This document shows, in pieces, positions 9,053 through 16,033 of a stretch of DNA of 16,033 bases. The DNA lies in assembly GCA_910592205.1 (NCBI GenBank), contig CAJVPJ010000825.1, forward strand, positions 1-16,033, written 5' to 3'. A program made the translations under genes and the position numbers. How positions within the stretch are numbered: position 1 is the first letter of the stretch; each line of letters starts with the position of its first letter. The notes beneath the pieces are model-generated. The model did no database searches and was not told where the DNA came from. It was given only the letters and a program-made list of their open reading frames with translations. The DNA is from Paraglomus occultum. Taxonomy: Eukaryota; Glomeromycota; Glomeromycetes; Paraglomerales; Paraglomeraceae.

Positions 9053-9567
9053 ATGTCTCCGCTGAAACCTCAAAAGCAATACGACCAGTTCATATTTGAC
9101 TGCGAGCCATCGGAAACATAACATAACGGTTTTTTCTGTAAAGCTTGCAGCACGTGTTACTACAAATTTAGCCGAATTCGGCATCATAACGTAGCGAAGA
9201 AAAATTTATATGAGTGAACAAAAAAAGCCAAATTAGGTTCCAAAGTTTCTATCGTGGGAAAGTTAGATGTATATGAGAACAATTTATGCATCACTACCTC
9301 CTCTACCACCTGTACAAACACATCTTCTTACCATCTGCTCCATCATGCTCCATCATCTGCTTCAGAAAAGAGATCTCTTCTGTACAGCTCACTAAACGGA
9401 ATAGCGAACAGCCCAAAAAGCTTAAGACAATCGAAAATAAAAATAATAAAGCAAGTCAAGAGACTACTTCCAACCTCGTTGACTCCTCTACTAAACCAAC
9501 AGCCAAACAAAATTTTCCTCAAACCCCGACCGTCTCGTCAACCACACAAAAGACAACTATATTCTAA
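9053..9567 (+). pseudogene. Decayed ORF with a zinc-finger-like segment (possible transposase N-terminus relic)
   Basis: From ATG 9053 one frame runs to about 9577 and is broken only by TAA at 9119-9121 and TGA at 9215-9217. Between those stops it encodes FFCKACSTC followed by RIRHHNVAKK, a CxxC...HH arrangement like a BED or C2H2 finger. After the second stop the same frame continues (TKKAKLGSK...). From about 9290 a neighbouring frame gives a polar Lys/Ser/Thr/Gln-rich tail ending ...SSTTQKTTIF, which looks more protein-like than the original frame and suggests a frameshift as well. The order of finger followed by a polar linker recalls the N-terminus of hAT-type transposases, but no catalytic region follows. 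It could also be chance coding in a G+C-richer patch. Confidence 0.35.
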
Positions 9568-10077
9568 AAAAATCTGAAATTGCATCCTCGAAATTGAATT
9601 TTCCCAAAATATTAAATTAAACATGATAATGAATCAATTTAAAATACCTTTCTATACCATGTACAGTCTCCGGCGAAAATAATGGCGGAGAGAATTTGTT
9701 TATTATTTCTCAACATATGGTATAATATTAATTTTTCTAATATTACTGAAAAATGCGACTAAATGTATTGTACATGTCAGTGCGATAAATAAAAATTTCA
9801 GTAGTAGCCAATTTAAGGCACCTGTTAAAATATTAGGAATGCTTCGTATTTGTTTTCTCAGCAACCAATAATTCGATTTTCATAATTCTATTTTACTAAC
9901 TGACCTTGATGTGGCAGTCATTCCGGTGGTTTTTTTTTTGTTCGATCGGTTCATTATACGTTAAGTTATGAAACTTCATCCAATTCTTAAAGATAAATTT
10001 AGTGGTACCAATTATTAAACAACCGCATTTATATTTTAATAAGTTGACAATAAAAATATGTTCTATTATAGTTTTTT
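9568..10077. other. A+T-rich insert DNA, nothing recognised
   Basis: No supported gene. An 81-codon minus-strand frame here runs into the terminal inverted repeat at 10078 and looks like chance. Confidence 0.4.
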
Positions 10078-10200
10078 CCGGTATCCTGAACTTCTGTACT
10101 GTACCGTTCGAAATTCTGTATTGTACTATTTCAATTATCAATACGTACTAACTTTCGGTACAGTACAGTACAGACCGTAATATAAGTGCTGTACTGTACC
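10078..10200 (+). repeat. Left terminal inverted repeat
   Basis: In the outermost aligned 31 nt from GAAC (10088) inward, 24 positions match the reverse complement of the right end by eye. Several overlapping GTACAGTAC units lie at its inner side (10158-10173, 10190-10199). Confidence 0.65.
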
Positions 10201-10500
10201 TTTTCTCAAGGCCTGTACTACGTACTAGTTTTGGTACAGTACAGCCCCTTTACTATTACGTCAAACAATCACGAAATTTGTCTAATATATAAAGTTTTAA
10301 ATGCAAAAATTCTGTGCATAGAAAGCTTTGGTCAAATAACCTAATACGCCATTATCATTTTTTCATTCGTCAGGCTGGTTAACTGGAAAAGAAAGAGAGA
10401 AGCGCTGGTAAAGCTTGTCATCAGATGTACTGTACTGCAATTATATCCCACCATAAGCTAAATAACTAAAACTCCCGGCTTCAACGTTTCAAACGCAAAC

Positions 10501-10506
10501 TTTATT
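10501..10506 (-). terminator. Candidate poly(A) signal AATAAA for the element's internal gene
   Basis: AATAAA on the minus strand about 180 nt downstream of the TAG at 10686-10684, the likely end of the internal minus-strand gene remnant. The motif is common in A+T-rich DNA, so it is only suggestive. Confidence 0.25.
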
Positions 10507-10683
10507 CAATTCATATTTTACAATACGTATTATCCATAATAATCACAATAGTGATCATTTGCGTGCGGCCGCCAATAAGCTATACACGCCTGTTGACCAC
10601 AGCAGACATGCTTTGGTATATTATAGTTTGGGGTACCGTATAGTTTGTAGTCCAAGACTCGGACTCGGGATAATTATACTTTA

Positions 10684-11465
10684 CTACTGTTGATTCGAAT
10701 TTGACCAAGTCCGTACTTGTTCGCGTAGTAATTCGTTATGTCGTTCCTCTGTTTCGATATCAATATTTACATTAACATCGACTTGGATTCTTCAGGGCCC
10801 ACTGATTGGTGTTGCGTTGTCCGCGGCGTATTCTTCTAGTTGGAGTGTTTCTTACGACTTTACAATCGTCTTAATTGGTAGTAAGGAAAAAAAGCGTTGA
10901 CTCAATCAACACTTACGCGATCGCCTAGTAGCAGTTTGACGGTAAACGAGTGAATTATTTATAGAATCACCAATATTATATCGTTCGAGTGTTTCAACTG
11001 TTTGCCACTGATGGCAATCAAAATTACGTCCTCTAAAAAAACTAGAAGACTGTGTTAGAAGGGGTTTCTCTGAATTGAGAAATATTTTAACCAAGAACAT
11101 AGTCTCGGTCGTTGGGCATACCATTTACTTTAGGATAGCTGAAAGCAGGGAGAGGTATTTTCCATCTAAGCTTATATTAGCATAAGTGCTCTCACTGGCA
11201 TTAGTGTTGTGTGGAGGTAAATTCCATAGACTGTTGCAAGACCATTTTCAGATGTCTGCGGATACTCATTGAATTCAACATAATGATTAACTTGATCAAT
11301 AACTAATTTACGTCCAAAGATAGCCAGGTGAGGTCTCATCTATATGCTATTAACAGTCAAGATATTAATATGCTACACCCAGTTAAAGAAAAAACTATCT
11401 CCATCCAATAGTTATAAGAACCTTACCTCTAAGGCGGTTGTTGTAGTGTTGGGATTAGCATCCAT
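10684..11465 (-). pseudogene. Broken spliced gene inside the inverted-repeat element, unrecognised
   Basis: A plausible first exon (ATG 11465-11427, MDANPNTTTTALE) ends at donor GTAAGG. An 87-nt intron ends at TATAG and exon 2 starts at 11339 (MRPHLAIFGRKLV...), phase 0. Exon 2 reaches TAA at 11174-11172, but a neighbouring frame continues naturally (NLPPHNTNAS...SAILK), then another (VNGMPNDRDYVLG), then a third (VKIFLNSEKPLL ... RQTATRRSR) that ends at a donor-like GTAAGT near 10918. A last piece (VNVNIDIETEE ... NSNQQ) ends at TAG 10686-10684. Protein-like text hopping between frames indicates frameshifts after loss of function. I do not recognise the family: no DDE, RNase H or helicase motif was seen. 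Unusual small introns could rescue part of it. Confidence 0.4.
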
Positions 11466-11587
11466 TTTAGTATTTAGGTGAAAAAGAGTCGTGTGTGTGG
11501 GAGTGGAAAATAAAAAATTTCCTCATTGAGGAAATGATAGACACATACCATACCAAATGATAATGGTACAGGGGACCAAATGCAACT

Positions 11588-11700
11588 ATACAGTACAGCA
11601 CTTATATAGGTATGTCATATTTATTTAGTACAGCTTCATTAATATGAAATAGTACAGTACAGAATTTGAAAAGTTACAGTATGGAGGTTCTATATACCCG
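11588..11700 (-). repeat. Right terminal inverted repeat
   Basis: Reverse-complement partner of 10078-10200. Its outer edge (CGGGTATATAGAAC read inward) lies only about 40 nt from where unit B similarity resumes. Confidence 0.65.
11620..11625 (-). terminator. Candidate poly(A) signal AATAAA for kinase-like gene B
   Basis: AATAAA on the minus strand about 137 nt downstream of the stop codon of copy B, lying within the right inverted repeat of the inserted element. If used, the transposon supplies the 3' end of this gene. The motif alone is weak evidence. Confidence 0.3.
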
Positions 11701-11761
11701 TTGAATCATAACTGTTTCTCAGTAATAGTAAATCACCTGTAGACAAGAGCTTCCTAGAATA

Positions 11762-14180
11762 TTACTCTTCCTGAGATGTGATAAACTGTTTTGCATCATT
11801 ATGATAGATTGCACCCCATGTGTTGCCATCACAATCCACCTTGCCAAGAAGAAGCTCTTCAATATTCCTCAAAAGCTTCTTTGTCATTGGACGTTTATCA
11901 GGGTCAGCATCACAACACAACTTGGCAAGTTTCTTGTATTCCTCTGGTGCAGAATCAGGCATTAATGGTTGTAGCCCACCCATTATATCACATATTAGAT
12001 CTCTATCAAACTGCCTATCTCTGAATGGTGGTTCACCAGTGGCCATCAAATACATAATAATACCAAAAGAATACACATCTGATTGCTGAGTAAAATTGCG
12101 AGTATAATAGACTTCTGGTGCAATAAAAGGTATAAAGCCTTGAATGTTTGGATTTGACTCAAGTGAACTCACTGATCGTGAGGAAAACAAATTGCATATG
12201 ATTGGACGATTATAGTGCATACGGATGTTTCCACCATGAAGATCACAATGTACTAATCCCGCATAATGGATAAACACCAGATATCGTGCAATAGTCATCA
12301 ACTGCTGTAATTTATCCTTCCATGTCAATCTGTTAATATTTTGATCCAAATAAGACAAAAGACTACCATTGTTAGCATATTCCATAACAATCATGAAGTC
12401 CTTTACTTCTGGGTCTTGTGTGACTCCATAAATTTTAAGGAGTACAAAATCATAGTCTGTGCACTTGGCATGATTTCTGAACTGTTAAATGAAAATAAAT
12501 ACAGGGTCAGATTAAATTACATTAATAAATAGTACTACTACCAATTATTGCATACCTCAGAAATGAACAATTCTGGCATTTCATCAAAGCTCTTAAACCG
12601 TTTTAGTATAACAGTTTGTGGTATATTCTCTTCTCCTCTATAATTGGCAGTGTAGACTGTTCTATAACCACCAGATCCAATCTCTTTAAGTTCATAAAAG
12701 TCATTATACTGCATGTATGTTAAAAGTGGATGATTTCGTATAAAAATGTTCAATAATGAGTGTACATCATTGTAGAAAACTAAATAATATTCCTGAGTAG
12801 ATGAATCCTGAGTGATCCCAATTATCCAAATATTGTCAGGAGTTAATATTTCAGGGTATTCCTTGGTTAACTATTTGAGTAAACAAACAAATAATAGGTT
12901 TTAACATGCAATACATGTTAGTAATACCATCAGCATTTTGCATGTCTGTGAAATAATTTACCTGATGAAAATCAAACAACTGATTGTTTTGTTTGTCTAC
13001 TATCTTTTTGAGTGCCACACATGTCAATTCAGCTGCTGTCCAATCTGCTGTATGTGTGCATTTGTGGTGTAATGATGTCATCTCTTGTACATTCAGCAAT
13101 GTGGAATACTCTATCCATTGTAGATATGCATCATATACACTCTTTGTATTACTATATGATTCCATAATAAATGAATCCAATGACTTGTTGCCCGTGGTCC
13201 AATCAAAAGGTCTTGGTGTTTTACAATTAAAACAGAATGCATTTATCTTGGCGTTGAGTGTAAATACGCACGCCAGACATGATTCATATCCTCTTTCTTC
13301 TTTTATTAGACAATACTTTCCACTCAACTCATCATATGTGACTCCAATGATAAGCCAAACATTCGTGGTAAGAATATCTGGATGCTCATTGCACAACTAG
13401 TGGAAATGATACAAGTCAATAATTATTCAATAAACACGACGCACGCATAAGTAAATAGTTTACCTCGGTATAGTATAAATCATGTGTCTCGTCTGTTATC
13501 TCAAGCGGGATCAATTCAACGCATGCAAGATCGATAGGTAAACCATTCAAGGTTGAGTCACATGTCCCAACATCAATACAATCAAATGGAATCCATTCCA
13601 GATAGGCGTCATTCGCGGAGTTTGTGTGTGACTGAGTCTTCTTTATAAACTCATCGAGTTGCTTATTGTTACTGGTCCACCCATCGGATAATTGTTTATG
13701 TCCACAGATGCACCACACTGGACTACATCGGAATAATCCACATGCAGTGCAGAATCCATATCGAGAATAATAATGGTAAAACTGTTTCTTAGCAACCATG
13801 TAATAGTTATCATCATATTCAGTGAACCCGCATATGAGTTTGTTGCGATCCTCAAGCCATGTGGAATATCGTCTAAAGTGACTGACATTGTTGCTGTGCT
13901 CGTGTGTTGGAAGTGAATATATCCTAGCAAACTCACTCACTAATGTTGGTTTACATTCTTCACTACTTCCAAGGAATAGCATCATTATCATCGTTCCTTT
14001 TAGTCTATCATTTGTTGGTTTTCGAATAGCGTAGTAGATGTCGTCGATTTTACTTGACTTTATTTCGATGACTTGCGAGCAAGGAATCCACTCAAGTCTA
14101 CCAGATTTATATTGACTTGCGTAGGAAGATTCAATCAAGTTGTCAATTGCTTCGTTTTGAATACCCTTAACAAACGACAT
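11762..14180 (-). CDS. Four-exon TKL-type pseudokinase with serial N-lobe modules, copy B
   Basis: Exons 14180-13464, 13396-12962, 12870-12556 and 12481-11762 join in phase 0 into 728 aa, with the same plan as copy A; exons 1 and 3 have identical lengths in both. Start ATG 14180 (MSFVKGIQNEA) matches copy A; the longer frame upstream does not align. The Cys-rich ribbons, WTSNN/WTTGN linkers, LEWIP and module-3 VALK are all present. The Gly-loop is EIGSGGYRTVY, closer to canonical than copy A. HRD is HCD (567-569), the Asn is kept (N574), and DFG is Asn-Leu-Phe (586-588), so the Mg-binding Asp is missing here too. APE, DVYSFG and DPDKRP are intact. The frame stops at SQEE, whereas copy A runs on for some 20 residues; a small indel in the GAAGAA run explains this. 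Likely role: pseudokinase or scaffold in signalling (inference). Confidence 0.85.
12482..12555 (-). other. Intron 3 of kinase-like gene B (74 nt)
   Basis: Donor GTATGC and acceptor TTAACAG in phase 0, between ...LFISE and FRNH... . It is shorter than its partner in copy A (93 nt) because of internal indels. Confidence 0.85.
12871..12961 (-). other. Intron 2 of kinase-like gene B (91 nt)
   Basis: Donor GTAAAT and acceptor AAATAG in phase 0, between ...DFHQ and LTKEYP... . Confidence 0.82.
13397..13463 (-). other. Intron 1 of kinase-like gene B (67 nt)
   Basis: Donor GTAAAC and acceptor CCACTAG in phase 0, between ...LYYTE and LCNEHP... . Confidence 0.85.
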
Positions 14181-14290
14181 AGCGGTCGGTAGTATTAGTA
14201 TTGAATGCAAGGATCTACAAAATTGTTTATGCTCGGTATGCAATTTTTTTTCACCTTCCAATTTTGGGTTGGATATTCAATTTAGGTAAC

Positions 14291-14876
14291 GGTAGTACAC
14301 GTGACAAATAAAGGGCGCTCTCACCAGTTCAATCGGTTTATTGTTGTGTTGGCTAGATAATTGCTCGCCTAGATTAGGAAATTTCGTCTAATGAGTTGTA
14401 TAACAAGGCTCTTTTGTTAGTAAATGAGTAAGCGGGTGGATGTGACATTTAGTGTGTACGTGGGCGGTTCAAAAAGTTTTGACTAAAAATTTTATTTACA
14501 TAATAAACATCAATCTAACTATTTTATTCTTTCAAATACACTCTTTTAACTACCATACAACGTCTCAGCCTTTTACGCTGACTCTGAAAATACTCAGCAT
14601 ACTCTTCTTGTGGTGTTGGTCTTTAAATTTATAACATAGCTGAGCATTTTGAATCCTCTCAAACCTTTTCCCACCAAGTTATTATTTTATTTTTAGAAAT
14701 AAAAAAGAAGTCACACGATATCAGGACTATGTATAGTAGGGAGAAATATGACTCGTTCTTCCTGAAAGTACTTCAATTTTTGATCCGTGTGGCACAGCAT
14801 ATAGGCATATGAGGGGATTCCATTTAAACATGCTTTCTTAACAGAGATTTCATAATGTAAAGTTGTTTTATACTTC
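14291..14876. other. Upstream region of gene B and intergenic DNA
   Basis: Similarity to unit A stops near 14288, so copies A and B have unlike sequence beyond about 110 to 170 bp upstream of their start codons. No gene or RNA was recognised. A 60-codon plus-strand frame at 14452-14634 looks like chance. Confidence 0.45.
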
Positions 14877-15221
14877 TCAATTTAGATAGAAATAACCCCT
14901 GAACGTTCTCAATGCTGATATAAGGGTCATTATGTATAAGATCTTAACGTTCGAAAATGTAACAGTTTCGCGAGGACGTCTAGAATGTTGCATCTTTGAC
15001 GCTTGATTGCCCGGCTTCGAATGCTCGTTAATAAATATCAATATACTATATTCATAACCCCATCTTAAGTTTAATCTGTCGCAAAATCCACTTTGTTTTG
15101 CGCATATAGATATACTTGGAATACAAATAATCCATACTTCACATAAATGATCAAAATTATTACGTATATACTGCATCTCATCTAGTATTGTGCACAATAC
15201 TTTCCGTGTTAACCAAAACAA
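14877..15221 (-). CDS. Hypothetical ORF of 114 codons, doubtful
   Basis: An open frame with an ATG. The product is not recognised. The C-terminal half has a more protein-like stretch (NEHSKPGNQASKMQHSRRPR) than the Ile/Tyr/Cys-rich N-terminal half. No partner gene or conserved motif is visible. It may be a relic or chance. Confidence 0.18.
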   Translation of the reverse strand: MFWLTRKVLCTILDEMQYIRNNFDHLCEVWIICIPSISICAKQSGFCDRLNLRWGYEYSILIFINEHSKPGNQASKMQHSRRPRETVTFSNVKILYIMTLISALRTFRGYFYLN

Positions 15222-15525
15222 TTTTTTCGCAATATCATTACATTTATTGAACGCCCCACGTATCTAGGTATTAGAACAATCATTTCCGCAAGTAACAATT
15301 TAAACACCTAAAATTCAGTTTTTTTCCTGCATATGATTTGGTCAAAGGCTCCGACAGAATAATGGATAACTCTTATTGTGAAATAATACCTACATACTAT
15401 ATAGAATCGATGGATATTCAGTCTGGTAATCTCTAGCTTTCGGCATATGCTGTAATGACAACGTTGAGAGCTTAACCCGTTGTGCTTAATATTAACAACA
15501 ATATTAAGGTAAATACAATAATACA
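15222..15525. other. Intergenic, nothing recognised
   Basis: A+T-rich, with no supported frame. A minus-strand ORF overlapping its right part runs through the palindrome at 15535-15573 and is discounted. Confidence 0.4.
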
Positions 15526-15573
15526 CAGTGAACCTGGATATAACGAAGTGGTTCGTTCTTTTCGTTATATCCA
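15526..15573 (+). repeat. Transposon-end-like sequence with a 13-bp inverted repeat (pogo/Tigger-type)
   Basis: CAGTGAACCTGGATATAACG begins at 15526. TGGATATAACGAA (15535-15547) is the exact reverse complement of TTCGTTATATCCA (15561-15573), with a 13-nt loop. A CAGT start, then AACCT, then repeated ATAACGAA/TTCGTTAT is the style of pogo/Tigger (Tc1-mariner-like) terminal repeats as I remember them. The opposite end was not found before the window ends, so the element either continues to the right or is a solo end. Confidence 0.42.
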
Positions 15574-15578
15574 AGTTT

Positions 15579-16033
15579 TCTCTTTATAAGAAAGTCCTAT
15601 TCGATGTCATTACAGTTTCGTTTAAAGCAGGTCATTTTGTGTTATAATATAGTAAACTATTTTATTGAAGACACTCGTTCAGACAGAAAATTATTGTATG
15701 CAATATAAAAGAAACTACTAGCTATGCACCGAATGTCAAATATTCCTCGAGAGTGGTTTGTCTTTTTTTTATTTGACAGATTTTTTTTTTTTTTTAATGC
15801 CGCGAAGTGCATGGCGTTTGTTCTTATCCGGCCGGTGCATAAATTGAAAATAAGTTTCACTGTCCAGGCAGACATGGCTACGTATTATTTATTTATAAAC
15901 TTTAAATAATTGGTTCTCAATGTTTGCTTTTTATTAATAATTTTCTTATATTTTCTAATACTCTGTCCGAAAACGGCAGCTAATGGTAAACATGCATGAC
16001 TTTATCTCAGCGTCGTGTTAACTCATCCATATT
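15579..16033. other. Right edge, no gene seen
   Basis: If the sequence at 15526 is a transposon left end, this would be its interior. It contains T-runs (15766-15770 region and about fifteen T at 15781-15795) and no supported coding frame. Confidence 0.35.

Larger units (their letters stand above)
10078..11700. mobile_element. 1.6 kb element with long imperfect terminal inverted repeats
   Basis: The left end (10078-10200) and the reverse complement of the right end (11588-11700) align over more than 100 bp. From the outer edge inward: CCGGTAT against CGGGTAT; GAACTTCTGTACTGTA against GAACCTCCATACTGTA; AAATTCTGTA(T/C)TGTACTATTTCA; and TATAAGTGCTGTACTGTA. The motif GTACTGTAC/GTACAGTAC recurs in and near both ends (about 10097, 10158, 10190, 10234, 10425, 11590, 11653). 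Inside lies a broken spliced gene, with no recognised transposase, so it may be a non-autonomous DNA transposon. No target-site duplication is obvious at these borders. The superfamily is not assigned. Confidence 0.6.
8576..11735. mobile_element. Composite insertion in unit B
   Basis: Everything between the two matched halves of unit B. From left to right: a MITE-like element (8582-8700), a stretch with no clear feature (8701-9052), a decayed zinc-finger-like ORF (9053-9567), A+T-rich DNA with nothing recognised (9568-10077), and a 1.6 kb element with terminal inverted repeats (10078-11700). It is unlikely to be a single insertion; successive insertions at one spot fit better. No target-site duplication was found for the whole block. 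Confidence 0.55.
6950..14290 (-). repeat. Tandem segmental duplication, unit B (interrupted)
   Basis: Second copy of the segment at 2220-6740, in the same orientation. The flank (6950-8575) and gene (11738-14288) that adjoin in unit A are separated here by about 3.1 kb of unrelated sequence. The simplest reading is tandem duplication, then insertion into unit B just downstream of its stop codon, although deletion from unit A is not excluded. Confidence 0.78.

Noticed and set aside
9896-10141. 81-codon minus-strand ORF
   Set aside because: It starts inside the terminal inverted repeat, with low-complexity A+T-driven composition and no motif.
11791-12089. Two plus-strand frames antisense to exon 4 of gene B
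   Set aside because: Shadows of the kinase C-lobe exon.
15308-15574. 88-codon minus-strand ORF
   Set aside because: It reads through the 13-bp palindrome at 15535-15573 and ends in A+T-rich sequence. Nothing protein-like was recognised.
15657-15909. Two short opposing ORFs at the right edge
   Set aside because: Both are generated by the long T/A runs near 15766-15795 (poly-Phe and poly-Lys).
1-16033. CRISPR arrays, bacterial operons, tRNA or rRNA genes
   Set aside because: No spaced direct repeats, no ribosome-binding-site-led gene clusters and no recognisable cloverleaf or rRNA sequence. Spliced genes show the window is eukaryotic nuclear DNA.

Overview
The window is eukaryotic and about two-thirds A+T. 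Spliceable genes with short introns (67 to 98 nt, GTA... donors, ...TAG or ...CAG acceptors) lie in long non-coding, transposon-scarred DNA. The protein family in the centre is a tyrosine-kinase-like (TKL) kinase relative with zinc-ribbon modules, a W-T-(S/T)-(G/N)-N linker and an L-E-W-I-P motif. I associate this combination with the greatly expanded kinase families of arbuscular mycorrhizal fungi (Glomeromycotina, for example Rhizophagus). I therefore read the window as nuclear DNA of an early-diverging fungus, most likely a glomeromycete. That assignment is inference from memory of the family, not from a search.

Layout. 1-1137 (minus): the first 379 codons of a Gln/His/Tyr-rich protein that runs off the left edge. 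1138-2220: its upstream region and intergenic DNA. About 2220-6740 and about 6950-14290: two head-to-tail copies of one segment, each made of some 1.6 kb of non-coding 3' flank followed by a four-exon kinase-like gene on the minus strand (copy A 4072-6570, 744 aa; copy B 11762-14180, 728 aa). Copy B is interrupted just downstream of its stop codon by about 3.1 kb of foreign DNA (about 8576-11735). This holds a short MITE-like element, a decayed zinc-finger-like ORF and a 1.6 kb element with long imperfect terminal inverted repeats that carries a broken intron-containing gene. 14291-16033: mostly empty intergenic DNA with one possible pogo/Tigger-type transposon end near 15526.

The main result is the structure of the two paralogues. 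Each protein is a chain of four successive kinase N-lobe-like modules, and only the last is followed by a C-lobe. Modules 2 and 3 are preceded by Cys-rich zinc-ribbon-like segments. The three introns fall at the same place in modules 2, 3 and 4 (just before the segment leading to the hinge), all in phase 0, so the gene appears to have grown by exon duplication. In both paralogues the C-terminal kinase domain has lost the DFG aspartate (Asn-Phe-Ile in A, Asn-Leu-Phe in B) and the HRD arginine (His-Cys-Asp), while the remaining landmarks and open frames are kept. I infer a multi-lobe pseudokinase or scaffold family, duplicated in tandem and diverging in patches. All alignments were made by eye.
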